A stretch of DNA of 64,000 nt from Bacteroidota bacterium (GTDB lineage: Bacteria; Bacteroidota; Bacteroidia; 2-12-FULL-35-15): contig CANJPX010000002.1 in assembly GCA_947476185.1 (NCBI GenBank), positions 66,810 to 130,809 on the forward strand, read 5' to 3'. Of the stretch, positions 9,088 to 18,268 are shown in pieces (position 1 is the stretch's first letter; each line of letters starts with the position of its first letter). The notes below the pieces were generated by a model that was given only the letters and a program-made list of their open reading frames with translations, did no database searches and had not been told where the DNA came from. A program made the translations under genes and the position numbers.

Positions 9088-10146
9088 ATGAACAACAAAG
9101 CAAATCTTATCCTTATACATATTTTAGGCTGTGTTATTATTTTAGCATCGCCTCTATTATTTACACCTAATATCGTATCTGGTTTTGAATTTATAGGTGA
9201 CACGGGATTTAGACGTGACCTGTTTTTTGCCATTTTTTTGATCTTGTTTTTCTATTTGAGCTATTTCATTCTCGTACCAAAACTATATTTTAATAAAAGA
9301 CATTTTGCTTTTTTCAATTCAGTACTGCTTTGCTTTGTGTTCATCTGCTTTTTAACTTTACTACTTTTTCCACGAAACCCAATTCCTCCTGGAATGTCTC
9401 CACCTCATATATTAAACGATCTTAACAAAAACGCATTACCACCACCTCCGCCAGGATTGCCTTTCTTTATTAATGAGTTCAGGAAATTTTCATTGCAATT
9501 TTTTATAGTGTTTATTTTTTCTTTAATGTTAAAAATAAATACCAGATGGAAACAATCAGAAAAAGAAAAACTTGATGCCGAATTAGCCTATTTAAAAGCC
9601 CAGATAAATCCACATTTTTTATTCAACACATTAAATAGCATTTATTCATTAGCAATTGTAAAATCAGATAATGTTGCATCATCCATTGTTAAACTTTCGA
9701 ATATGATGCGTTATGTGTTAAGCGAAAGTTCCAATGACCTTGTCCGGCTAGAAAAAGAAATTGAATACATTCAAAATTTTATAGAATTACAACAAATCCG
9801 TTTCGGAACTTTCATTAAGCTTGATTGCAGCATTACCGGTGACGCAAAAAACAAAATGATCGCTCCTTTAATTTTAATCCCCTTTATAGAAAACGCATAC
9901 AAACATGGTGTAAATGCCGAAGAAGAATCCATCATCAAGGTCAAAATAGAAATTTCTGAAAATCAATTATTTTTGTCTGTTAAAAACAACAAAGTGTTTG
10001 TTCAAAGGATGGAAGAAGCAAAAAGTGGATTGGGAGTTGAAAACACAAAAAACAGATTGCGATATATTTACCCGCGAAAACATGAACTTATTATAAATAA
10101 TTCAGAAAAAGAATACTCAGTTTCACTTACCCTGGACCTAAAATGA
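9088..10146 (+). CDS. LytS/YpdA-type sensor histidine kinase
   Basis: A membrane sensor of the His_kinase (PF06580) family. About four transmembrane segments fill residues 1-150, with a proline-rich loop (PPPPPGLP) before the last. The phosphoacceptor motif QINPHFLFNTLNS carries His176, and the ATPase part shows FIENAYKHG (N box) and SGLGVENTKNRL (G box). No extracellular sensor domain is evident, so the signal is unknown. It overlaps the following LytTR regulator by four bases (ATGA), a translationally coupled two-component pair. Such LytS/LytTR pairs in Bacteroidota often control envelope or transport genes; the target here is not indicated by context. Confidence 0.92.
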   Translation: MNNKANLILIHILGCVIILASPLLFTPNIVSGFEFIGDTGFRRDLFFAIFLILFFYLSYFILVPKLYFNKRHFAFFNSVLLCFVFICFLTLLLFPRNPIPPGMSPPHILNDLNKNALPPPPPGLPFFINEFRKFSLQFFIVFIFSLMLKINTRWKQSEKEKLDAELAYLKAQINPHFLFNTLNSIYSLAIVKSDNVASSIVKLSNMMRYVLSESSNDLVRLEKEIEYIQNFIELQQIRFGTFIKLDCSITGDAKNKMIAPLILIPFIENAYKHGVNAEEESIIKVKIEISENQLFLSVKNNKVFVQRMEEAKSGLGVENTKNRLRYIYPRKHELIINNSEKEYSVSLTLDLK

Positions 10147-10838
10147 TAAAAGCTATAGCCATAGACGATGAATTGCCCGCACTACAAATAATTGAAAATT
10201 TTTGTGAAAAGACAGGTCTTGTAGAATTGCAGAAAACATTTCTGAAGCCAAACGAAGCAATGAAATATCTTCGTAAATTCCCTACTGATCTACTTTTTTT
10301 AGATATAAATATGCCTTCCATTTCGGGCATTGAACTGTACAAATCCATTGAGCAAAATACAATGGTTATTTTCACAACTGCTTATAGCGAATTTGCTGTA
10401 GAAGGATTTAATTTAAACGCGGTAGATTATTTGCTTAAGCCCTTTACGTATGAGCGATTTTTGCATGCTGTAAATAAAGCAAACGATTATTTTAACTCTT
10501 CTACACCATCCGAAATAAATCAGGAACAATATCTTTTTGTAAGGGCGGATTATAGTCTCATAAAAATTGCCATAAACGACATCGTTCTGATAGAAGGATT
10601 GGATGACTATTTAAAGATCCATCTTCAAAATACGATTAAGCCGGTTGTTACACGCATGACGATGAAAGGGATCATGGAAAAACTTACTTCGAAAGAATTC
10701 ATCCGAGTACATCGCTCCTTTATTATCCCTTTTAGTAAAGTTGAAAATGTAAGAAAAAAAATTATCACCATTGCAGGAAAAGAGATCCCGATCGGAAGTA
10801 GTTATGAGGCTGATTTTTTCGCTATTTTTAAAAAATAA
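10143..10838 (+). CDS. LytTR-family response regulator
   Basis: A two-domain regulator of 231 residues. The receiver domain (1-120) has the acidic pair D8-D9, phosphoacceptor Asp54 in FLDINMP, a conserved threonine in FTTAYSE and lysine in YLLKPF. The LytTR DNA-binding domain (about 130-231) shows FVRADYSLIKI, IEGLDDYLKIHL and the FIRVHRSFI strand. It is the cognate partner of the overlapping kinase. LytTR proteins bind paired direct repeats; I found no convincing pair near the gene. Confidence 0.94.
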   Translation: MIKAIAIDDELPALQIIENFCEKTGLVELQKTFLKPNEAMKYLRKFPTDLLFLDINMPSISGIELYKSIEQNTMVIFTTAYSEFAVEGFNLNAVDYLLKPFTYERFLHAVNKANDYFNSSTPSEINQEQYLFVRADYSLIKIAINDIVLIEGLDDYLKIHLQNTIKPVVTRMTMKGIMEKLTSKEFIRVHRSFIIPFSKVENVRKKIITIAGKEIPIGSSYEADFFAIFKK

Positions 10839-11139
10839 AACTCCAATTTCCGGTATTTTTCACCCAAAATAGAATTAATTTACCTCTTAAATTTTTTTCT
10901 AAACAATAGTTTTATGATATTTATAGCAGGTTTTAAAAGGGTTCTATTCCAACTCTGATTTTTCTACCCTAACAAATTAAACCTTTACCGATTTAAATTG
11001 TCTACAATAAAATTTTAATAGATTTTTGACAAAACAATATATTATCAGGATAAATATTTTTGTGTTCAAATCTACTTTCTAACATATATGCGACTTTAAC
11101 GATCCTCTAAACTGAAACAAACAATTAAACAACATACTC
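10839..11139. promoter_or_regulatory. Intergenic region upstream of the secreted arylsulfotransferase-like gene
   Basis: The 301-base gap is AT-rich with no gene. TATTTTTG at 11055-11062 fits the Bacteroidota -7 consensus TAnnTTTG and lies about 78 bases before the ATG, giving a leader of roughly 70 bases. The nearest upstream TTTG is about 26 bases away, longer than the usual 17-20, so the promoter call is tentative. Confidence 0.35.
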
Positions 11140-12840
11140 ATGCGAAACACCTTCTTAAAATTCAACATCCTCGTTGCCTTGGTTGCTTTAACTTTAAATT
11201 CTCTTTTTGCTCAACAGTATCCGGGATACACTTTGTATAGTGTAAAAAACAGTACTACGTCACAACTGATTGACACAAATGGAACCGTTTATCACACATG
11301 GACACACGCTGCTGCAGACCCAACTTGCTATTCTACTTATTTGATGCCAGGAGGAATCCTTTGGAGATCTGTTACAAATACTAGTTCAACCTTCACGGGA
11401 GGCCCAATCTCAGGAGAAGTTCAGAAATTAGATTACTTCGGAACAGTATTGTGGGACTTTGTATATTCAACAACAACCTACGTCACACATCATGACATTT
11501 GTCCAATGCCTAATGGAAATGTTTTATTAATTGCATATGAATTAAAAACGGCAGCAGAAGTTGCTGCCGCCGGCTGCTCAACATTTAGTGGTATTATGTG
11601 GCCGGATAAGATCATTGAAGTTCAACCAACAGGAGCAACAACTGGAACAATTGTTTGGGAGTGGCATGCATTTGACCACCTGGTTCAAAATACAAATGCC
11701 TCAGCTGCCAATTATCAAACTTCTATTGTTAATCATCCTGAATTAATTAACATAAATTATTTAGCGACAAAGGATTGGTTACATATGAATGGGGTAGCAT
11801 ATAATCCTATTCTGGACCAAGTAACTTTCAGTTCGCACAATCTAAATACAATTTTTGTAGTAGACCATAGCACTACCACTGCTGAGGCAGCAAGTCATGC
11901 CGATGGTAATTCAGGGAAAGGCGGGGATATTTTATATCGTTGGGGAAACCCAGCAGCTTATGGAGCAACGGGCACAAAAATTTTCAACACAGTGCATGAT
12001 GCACATTGGATTCCTGAAGGAAGCCCAAATGCAGGCAATCTGGTGGGGTACAACAACGGCGGGATAACAACCCCTACTACAGCCTCTTGTGTAGATCAAT
12101 TTACTCCACCTGTAACCGGATACAACTATTCGTTGACACTTGGTTCAGCCTACACTCCTTCAACATATTCTTCACGTCAGCTTGCAGGAGGATACAACAG
12201 TAATGAAGGAGGTTCACAACAATTGCCGAATGGTAACACACTTTTGTCAATGGGAATATCAGGCTATATCAAGGAATTTAGTCCAACAGGAACGCTATTA
12301 TGGTCAAAAACCTTAACTGGCGGTTGTGCTAAAGCATTCAGATACAACGACTGCTATATTAATAATGCGGCACCTGCAATACCAACAATCTCTTTAATTG
12401 GCAGTGATTTAAGTTCAAGTGTTGCTACCACTTATCAATGGTATTTGAATGGTGTCCAGATTGTGGGGGCAACAAATCAAACATACACTCCTGCTGTAAG
12501 TGGAATATATTTAGTGCGCATAACAGATATCAACGGTTGTGTATACGAATATTCAAAAGGCTACAATTTCGCTGTTGCGACGGGCATTACTGAAAACAGT
12601 TTAGAAAACAACATTAACATTTACCCGAATCCGACAAATGGAATTGTGAATATTGACGCTTCCATTTATGCAGGTAACAATTATGAAGTGACTATTTTTG
12701 ATGTTGTTGGCAAATTAATTTCAAAAGTTACAAATGCAACTTTTGTCGATCTTTCATCTTTTGGAAACGGAATGTATGTTATAAAAATAACTAGTGAAAA
12801 TGCAGGTTCTGTTACAAAAAGAGTAAGCTTGATAAAATAA
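11140..12840 (+). CDS. Secreted arylsulfotransferase-like protein with T9SS type A sorting domain
   Basis: Signal peptide (residues 1-25, ending LFAQ), then a beta-propeller-like region of the arylsulfotransferase (ASST) family: HDICPMPNGNVL, GTIVWEWHAFDHL, DWLHMNGVAYN, FVVDHSTTTAEA and HDAHWIPEG are the repeated histidine-bearing motifs. A short immunoglobulin-like segment (TYQWYLNGVQIVG) follows, then a C-terminal type IX sorting domain (NIYPNPTNG ... GMYVIKI ... RVSLIK). It is therefore exported and attached or released at the cell surface. True ASSTs transfer sulfate between phenols through a catalytic histidine; activity in this exported branch is unproven. It is the first of three secreted-protein genes spaced 23 and 8 bases apart. 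Confidence 0.85.
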   Translation: MRNTFLKFNILVALVALTLNSLFAQQYPGYTLYSVKNSTTSQLIDTNGTVYHTWTHAAADPTCYSTYLMPGGILWRSVTNTSSTFTGGPISGEVQKLDYFGTVLWDFVYSTTTYVTHHDICPMPNGNVLLIAYELKTAAEVAAAGCSTFSGIMWPDKIIEVQPTGATTGTIVWEWHAFDHLVQNTNASAANYQTSIVNHPELININYLATKDWLHMNGVAYNPILDQVTFSSHNLNTIFVVDHSTTTAEAASHADGNSGKGGDILYRWGNPAAYGATGTKIFNTVHDAHWIPEGSPNAGNLVGYNNGGITTPTTASCVDQFTPPVTGYNYSLTLGSAYTPSTYSSRQLAGGYNSNEGGSQQLPNGNTLLSMGISGYIKEFSPTGTLLWSKTLTGGCAKAFRYNDCYINNAAPAIPTISLIGSDLSSSVATTYQWYLNGVQIVGATNQTYTPAVSGIYLVRITDINGCVYEYSKGYNFAVATGITENSLENNINIYPNPTNGIVNIDASIYAGNNYEVTIFDVVGKLISKVTNATFVDLSSFGNGMYVIKITSENAGSVTKRVSLIK

Positions 12841-12863
12841 AAAGAAAATCATACATTAGTATC

Positions 12864-13868
12864 ATGAAAAAAATAATTATTATCTCCGTTTTGCTGACAA
12901 TTAATTCTTTTGCCTTTGCAAAAAAAGTAAAATTTTCAGTAGATATGACCGGGCTTCTAAAAAGTTCTTTGGGAATGCATATTTCTGGTGATTTTCAAAC
13001 GCTTGCCGGTTTTGCCGGTGGCGACTGGATGCCAAATACCACCCCACTGGCTCAGGAAGTTAGTGATACAAATATTTATACCATTGTTGTTGATATTCCG
13101 GCCTTTAGAAAGTATGAATATAAATTCGTGAATGGTGATCAATTTTATGAAGCAGAATTTGTTCCGATCGAATCGCGCGTTGGATATAATTTCGATGACA
13201 ATCGTTGGATATATATCGATTCACTCGCCAACGATACAACTTCAATTGGAGCGATCAGGTTTTCCCAAAATGCTCCGAAAGGATACCATCTGCTGCGACT
13301 ATTGGTAGATCTTCGGAATGAACCCGCTTTCGATCCTGCCGGAACACACGTTGCCGGAAGTTTTCAGGGCTGGAGTCCTACAAACAATATCATGTATAAA
13401 TTAAATGATACCATTGAAGAACTCATCGTTTACGTGGATACTTTAGCAACTAGCGCACAATTCAGATACATAAACGGAAATACTTTTGCGGGTTATGAAA
13501 CAGTTCCGGGAACGTGTTCAACAGCTGGCAACCGTGATTTTTTAATTCCAAAAGATACTGTATTGACCGTTGTTTGCTTTTCCAATTGTTCTGCATGTGT
13601 TGGTGTCGGGATAGCAGAAATTTCTTCTTCAGAAAATCTAAAATTGTATCCAAACCCAACTAACGATCATGCAACTTTGGAATTTGAAAATAGCAATGAA
13701 CGTAATATTCAGATCACAGATATTCTTGGAAACATTGTTCGTTCCTATCCGAATTACAGCGAAAGTATTTTGCAGATCGAAAAGAACAACTTAAGTAATG
13801 GTGTATATTTTATTTCCATCATCAATAGCGAAAATAAAATTTCTAACACAAAACTGATCATTCAATAA
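12864..13868 (+). CDS. Secreted tandem beta-sandwich protein with T9SS type A sorting domain
   Basis: Signal peptide (MKKIIIISVLLTINSFAFA), then two related domains of about 110 residues: the first has VKFSVDMTG and GMHISGDFQTLAGF, the second has LLVDLRNEP and GTHVAGSFQGWSP. This G-x-F-Q-x-W type pattern resembles starch-binding CBM20/CBM48 or related E-set folds, so the domains may bind glycans or proteins. The C-terminus is a type A sorting domain (KLYPNPTNDHATLEF ... GVYFISI). A small cysteine cluster (CFSNCSACVG) precedes the sorting domain. No catalytic motif is seen. It sits between the ASST-like and CotH genes, eight bases from the latter, so it may serve as their accessory binding protein. 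Confidence 0.75.
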   Translation: MKKIIIISVLLTINSFAFAKKVKFSVDMTGLLKSSLGMHISGDFQTLAGFAGGDWMPNTTPLAQEVSDTNIYTIVVDIPAFRKYEYKFVNGDQFYEAEFVPIESRVGYNFDDNRWIYIDSLANDTTSIGAIRFSQNAPKGYHLLRLLVDLRNEPAFDPAGTHVAGSFQGWSPTNNIMYKLNDTIEELIVYVDTLATSAQFRYINGNTFAGYETVPGTCSTAGNRDFLIPKDTVLTVVCFSNCSACVGVGIAEISSSENLKLYPNPTNDHATLEFENSNERNIQITDILGNIVRSYPNYSESILQIEKNNLSNGVYFISIINSENKISNTKLIIQ

Positions 13869-13876
13869 ATATTTTT

Positions 13877-16180
13877 ATGACCAGAACCATTAAGAACTTT
13901 TTTGTTGGCCTGTTACTGTTGCTACTTCTTGTAAACAACTCTTCAAAGGCCCAGACAACAACCTTTTACGACATCAATACAATTCAAAAAATTGAAGTAT
14001 TTTTTACTCCTTCCGATTGGGATTACCAAATGGATACAGCTATTGTCGGAGCTGCAGGATATTTATTAGCTGATTCTGTAAAAATAAACGGATTGTTGTT
14101 AGACAGCGTCGGGGTAAAATACAAAGGTAACAGTTCTTATAATTCTACCTATGGAAAAAACCCTCTTCACATAACGATCGACCAATACAAAAATCAATCT
14201 TACCAAGGTGTAACCGATATAAAATTGAGTAACGAATATGCCGACCCATCAATGATACGCGAAGCGTTGGCTTATTCTATTTTGAATAATTACATGGATT
14301 GCCCCCGCTCAAACTTCTCTCAAGTTTATATTAATGGGACATACATCGGACTTTATTCAAACACAGAACCGATCAGTAAAAACTTCTGTTCCAATCATTT
14401 TTATTCTTCGGAAAATACTTTTGTTAAATGTAATCCAATAGTTACACCAGGGCCAACTACAAAATGTAATTTAAAATACATTACCACCGGTGACAGTACT
14501 GCGTATTTTAATTTCTATGAAATAAAATCTACCTCCGGATGGAATGAATTGGTAAAACTTTGTGATACAGTCACAAATTTCCCTTCAAATGTGGGCTCTA
14601 TTATGGATATGGACAGGGCTATATGGATGCTTTCCTTTGACAATGAATTGGTGAACCTCGATAGTTATACCGGCGCATTTTGTCAAAATTATTATCTCTA
14701 CAAAGATAATAACCACCGCTTCAATCCTGTTATCTGGGATATGAATATGGCTTTTGGAGGATTTCCTTTTGTCGGAGCAGGCTATACGAGCATGGGAACA
14801 CTTACGCTCACTAACATGCAACAACTTTCACCTACAATTCATTCCGCTGATCCTTATTGGCCATTATTAAATGATGTGATGAACAATCCCATGTACAAAC
14901 GAATGTATATGGCACACATGCGAACAATAAATAATGAAATGTTTGTGAGTAATTTGTATCAAACAACCGCTGCAACATTACAAGCAACAATCGACACAGC
15001 TGTTCTGTCAGATGTAAATAAATTTTTCAGTTATACGAATTTTCAAAACGGAATGACTGCAAATGTGATTTCCGGCAGCAACACAATTCCTGGCATTTCA
15101 AATCTGATGAGCGTTCGTCAACCTTATCTGTCTGCTTTAGCCGATCTATCAGCTGTTCCACCGACCATTACAGCAATCGCTTCTAGCAGTCTGGCACCAC
15201 CTATTTCCAGTTCAGTAACAATTTCTGCCAACGTGATCAACACAAATACGAATGGCGTGTATTTAGGATACAGAATGAATATGCAAGAAAAATTTACGCG
15301 AATACCTATGTTTGACGATGGATTGCATAATGATGGTGCAGCAGGTGATAATGTATACGGGGCCGCATTTACAATGTCTTCTGCCCAGGCACAATATTAT
15401 ATTTATGCAGAAAATAATACTGCAGGAATGTTTTCGCCGGAAAGAGCGGAACACGAATTTTATCTTCTGCAATCTAATGTGTTAACTGCATCTGCAGGTG
15501 AAGTAGTGATCAATGAATTTATGGCAAATAACCTGAATATGAACCTGAGTGAATATGGGCTTTATGGTGATTGGATAGAATTATTCAATACAACCTCCAC
15601 AGCCCTCGATCTTTTTGGTCTATATCTTACTGATAATTTTGCGACACCAACTAAGTTCGCTTTCCCTGCAAATACAGTAATTCCTGCAAATGGATATTTA
15701 ATTGTTTGGGCAGATCAAAATCCAACAACCGCAACTTATACACATGCCAATTTCAAATTATCTGCCAGTGGAGAAGAAATAATGTTGAGTAATTCTACAG
15801 GTACAGTTTTTGACAGTGTCACTTACGGAGCGCAAAACCCAAACGTCGCCTTGGCAAGATGTGCAAACGGAACAGGAAATTTTACAAGTTTATATCCGAC
15901 CTTCGCTTCATGGAATTGTATCAGTTCCATTTCAGAAAATGCTTCACCAACAAATAATATTCTCATTTACCCTAATCCGGCAAACAAAAATGTGACTCTA
16001 CAAATTAACACCAAAGAAAAAGAAAACACTATTTGTATTTATAACTCATTAGGACAAGAAGTGATAAATAAAATTTCAACCAACAACACAGAGAATATCG
16101 ATATTTCCCAATTGAATGTAGGGGTATATTCTGTAACAATCAATCATACAAACGCAAAACAGTTAGTGATCGTTAAATGA
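13877..16180 (+). CDS. CotH kinase-family protein with lamin-tail domain and T9SS sorting domain
   Basis: Signal peptide (1-25), then a CotH-type kinase fold (about 35-400): VKYKGNSSYN, DIKLSNEYADPSMIREALAY, FDNELVNLDSYTGA, QNYYLYKDN and WDMNMAFGG (Asp288), which carry the residues that position ATP and metal in the spore-coat kinase CotH. An immunoglobulin-like region (about 430-530, with FDDGLHNDGAAGDN) follows, then a lamin-tail domain (GEVVINEFMANN, DWIELFNTTS) and a type A sorting domain (LIYPNPANKN ... GVYSVTI). At 767 residues it is a typical large exported CotH. ATP outside the cell is scarce, so its phosphate donor is an open question. Together with the following VTC/DUF4956 operon it reproduces a gene association seen in other bacteria. 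Confidence 0.9.
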   Translation: MTRTIKNFFVGLLLLLLLVNNSSKAQTTTFYDINTIQKIEVFFTPSDWDYQMDTAIVGAAGYLLADSVKINGLLLDSVGVKYKGNSSYNSTYGKNPLHITIDQYKNQSYQGVTDIKLSNEYADPSMIREALAYSILNNYMDCPRSNFSQVYINGTYIGLYSNTEPISKNFCSNHFYSSENTFVKCNPIVTPGPTTKCNLKYITTGDSTAYFNFYEIKSTSGWNELVKLCDTVTNFPSNVGSIMDMDRAIWMLSFDNELVNLDSYTGAFCQNYYLYKDNNHRFNPVIWDMNMAFGGFPFVGAGYTSMGTLTLTNMQQLSPTIHSADPYWPLLNDVMNNPMYKRMYMAHMRTINNEMFVSNLYQTTAATLQATIDTAVLSDVNKFFSYTNFQNGMTANVISGSNTIPGISNLMSVRQPYLSALADLSAVPPTITAIASSSLAPPISSSVTISANVINTNTNGVYLGYRMNMQEKFTRIPMFDDGLHNDGAAGDNVYGAAFTMSSAQAQYYIYAENNTAGMFSPERAEHEFYLLQSNVLTASAGEVVINEFMANNLNMNLSEYGLYGDWIELFNTTSTALDLFGLYLTDNFATPTKFAFPANTVIPANGYLIVWADQNPTTATYTHANFKLSASGEEIMLSNSTGTVFDSVTYGAQNPNVALARCANGTGNFTSLYPTFASWNCISSISENASPTNNILIYPNPANKNVTLQINTKEKENTICIYNSLGQEVINKISTNNTENIDISQLNVGVYSVTINHTNAKQLVIVK

Positions 16181-16493
16181 TAAAATGACTTGCTGGCTAA
16201 ATTTATAGGGATACCAAAAGCCCAACCGTATTCCCCATTTCCTTAATATAAGATATTCAATAATTTTATTGAAAAAGAATTTTTTTTAGCCAAGGGGCTT
16301 ATTTTATTGAATTAAAAACAAAAGATTTTACTAAAACAATAAAAGTGATACGAGCAAAGACATACTAATTTTATCTATTAAAACAACCTATTCACCTTTT
16401 ATTAACAAATTTTAGCATTATAAAATTAGAGTAATATAAAATATTACTGTAAATTTATATTTACATTGTGATAACATAATCTTAATACATCAA
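16181..16493. promoter_or_regulatory. Intergenic region before the VTC/DUF4956 operon
   Basis: The 313-base gap is very AT-rich and contains no gene. An inverted repeat GTAATAT-AAA-ATATTAC at 16431-16447 lies about 47 bases before the first ATG of the operon and could be an operator or part of the promoter. TTATATTTA nearby only loosely matches the -7 consensus. Confidence 0.3.
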
Positions 16494-16910
16494 ATGACTA
16501 TGAAAAAAATTTTGACCCTTTTTACAATTGCGTTAACCGTAATAATCACTTCCTGTAAAAAACCTGAAGGTGAAGGAGGGAACTCAACCATTATCGGAAA
16601 AATCCATACAACTAACTATAATTCAACATTTACGGTGGTTAACGCTGTATATGATAGCCCTGACCAGGATGTTTATATCATCTATGGTACTGACGCTACT
16701 TATGGGAACAAAACGAAAACAGGACCTGATGGAGTATTTGAATTTAAATATTTACGCAAAGGGAATTACAAGATCTACGTTTACTCGAAAGATAAGGCCG
16801 CTTACCTTGCTGGAAACCTAAATCCACCGGATATCGCCATATATAAAGAAGGTGAAATCACTGCAAAAAAACAGACAGTAGATTTTGGCACTATTGAGAT
16901 CATCAAGTAA
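16494..16910 (+). CDS. Small lipoprotein, carboxypeptidase-regulatory-like fold
   Basis: A 138-residue protein with a lipoprotein signal peptide (lipobox IITSC, cysteine about residue 22), followed by a single beta-sandwich of about 110 residues: STIIGKIH, then KTGPDGVFEFKYLRKGNYKIYVYS, the typical Gly-x-Phe-x-Phe and Gly-x-Tyr strands of CarboxypepD_reg-like or transthyretin-like domains. A second ATG six bases in is an equal start candidate. It probably sits on the periplasmic face of a membrane. First gene of a tight operon leading into the VTC and DUF4956 genes, so it may be an envelope-anchored accessory of that system; function unknown. Confidence 0.7.
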   Translation: MTMKKILTLFTIALTVIITSCKKPEGEGGNSTIIGKIHTTNYNSTFTVVNAVYDSPDQDVYIIYGTDATYGNKTKTGPDGVFEFKYLRKGNYKIYVYSKDKAAYLAGNLNPPDIAIYKEGEITAKKQTVDFGTIEIIK

Positions 16911-16931
16911 TAATCAGTCATTCGCATTTGT

Positions 16932-17498
16932 ATGAAATATAAATTTTCAATATTCATTTTATTGTGCCTCTTTTTTCAGCTTAATTCTTTTGCACAAAGC
17001 AAAAAAGAAGTGAAAAAATTCAAGATCAAATCAGCTACTGTTACTGTCACGGAAACTGACGGGAAAGAAAAACCACGTACTGATTCCTATCAAAAATTTG
17101 ACGAATCAGGAAATGTTATTGAAGAAGTTGAGTACAATAAAGATGGGACATTCAAGAAAAAAGAAAGCCACAAATACAATAAGGCTAACGATGTTACCGA
17201 AGCAATGATTTATGATGAAAAGGGGAAGTTGATTAAGAGAACAGCTACAGAATACAATGCAAACAAAGATAAAACAGCTGAAATTGAATACGATGGAAAT
17301 GGCAAAATAGTTGAAAAAACACAAAGTGGTTATAACGCTAAAGGACTGAAGATCTATGAAGTTTCTACTGATGAAAAGGGAATTGTCATTAAAAAATCCA
17401 TTTATATATATGACAAAAATGGCTTAAGGACTGAAAAGAAAACAACCGATGCCAATGGTGCAGTAATCTCCAGCAGAAAATACACTTACGAATTTTAA
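16932..17498 (+). CDS. Exported RHS/MORN-like repeat protein
   Basis: Signal peptide (1-22, ending NSFAQ), then about six repeats of 20-24 residues with the pattern Y-D/N-x-x-G-K-x-x-x-K/E-x (YDEKGKLIKRT, YDGNGKIVEKT, YDKNGLRTEKKT), like the tyrosine/glycine repeats of RHS or YwqK-type proteins, which form elongated beta sheets. The composition is lysine- and glutamate-rich. The gene ends two bases before the VTC gene and starts 21 bases after the lipoprotein gene. A scaffold or binding role for the products of the neighbouring polymerase is possible, but nothing in the sequence proves it. Confidence 0.65.
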   Translation: MKYKFSIFILLCLFFQLNSFAQSKKEVKKFKIKSATVTVTETDGKEKPRTDSYQKFDESGNVIEEVEYNKDGTFKKKESHKYNKANDVTEAMIYDEKGKLIKRTATEYNANKDKTAEIEYDGNGKIVEKTQSGYNAKGLKIYEVSTDEKGIVIKKSIYIYDKNGLRTEKKTTDANGAVISSRKYTYEF

Positions 17499-17500
17499 TT

Positions 17501-18268
17501 GTGGATGAATTAAAGCACATATTGAATGAGTTCGATCCAATTTCTTTGAAGGAAATGGATAACGTGAAATTGATGGACAGGACTGACACAAAATTTATTT
17601 TTAAATACGATCAGTTACCTGAATTTTTGAGCCAGTTAAAAAACGATTACAATATACTTGATATAAATAACAATAGAATTAGCAGATACGAATCGCTTTA
17701 TTTTGACACAAAAAATTTCGACCTGTATTTTAGTCACCACAGAGGGAAACCTAGCAGGTTTAAAGTTCGATTCAGAAAATATGTAGAATCCGAATTACAT
17801 TATTTTGAGGTTAAATTTAAAAACAATAAAGGCAGAACAATAAAAGACAGGGTTAAACAAAAACAAATTGATGAATCAATAAAGGATAATGCAGAAGATC
17901 TCTTAAACAATAAGACTCCTTTACAATCTGATAATCTTGAGGCAAAATTATGGGTAAACTATTCAAGGATCACATTTGTAAATAAATATTCTCCGGAACG
18001 TGTTACCATCGATTTAAATTTGACGTTTATAAATAAAGAACAAAATAAAACTATAAACAACTTGGTGATTGCAGAAGTAAAACAGGACAAAGCAATTGTT
18101 TCTGCCTTTATTAAAGTGATGAAAAAATATCACATCAGAGAAGGCGCAATCAGCAAATACTGTTACGGAGTAATTACCTTATTTGAAAAAATAAAACATA
18201 ATAATTTTAAACCTAAATTAATTTTAATAAAAAAAGCACTTTATGGTACTACTGCAAGAGTTAGCTGA
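17501..18268 (+). CDS. VTC-domain polyphosphate polymerase-like protein
   Basis: A 255-residue soluble protein of the VTC family, the tunnel-fold domain that in yeast Vtc4 makes polyphosphate from ATP. Family strands are visible: RTDTKFIFK (residues 27-35, basic substrate contacts), RYESLYFDT, SRFKVRFRKY, HYFEVKFKNNKGR, VTIDLNLTF, VIAEVKQD and SKYCYGV, with the alternating Arg/Lys and Glu residues that line a triphosphate tunnel. There is no SPX or membrane domain. The start is GTG, two bases after the preceding stop; no in-frame ATG fits better. It overlaps the DUF4956 gene by 26 bases, so the two are probably made together and the membrane protein may anchor it. The polymer made has not been shown for this branch. 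Confidence 0.85.
   Translation: MDELKHILNEFDPISLKEMDNVKLMDRTDTKFIFKYDQLPEFLSQLKNDYNILDINNNRISRYESLYFDTKNFDLYFSHHRGKPSRFKVRFRKYVESELHYFEVKFKNNKGRTIKDRVKQKQIDESIKDNAEDLLNNKTPLQSDNLEAKLWVNYSRITFVNKYSPERVTIDLNLTFINKEQNKTINNLVIAEVKQDKAIVSAFIKVMKKYHIREGAISKYCYGVITLFEKIKHNNFKPKLILIKKALYGTTARVS

Noticed and set aside
9012-9233. 73-codon minus-strand frame over the start of the LytS kinase
   Set aside because: Antisense to the kinase membrane region; no support.
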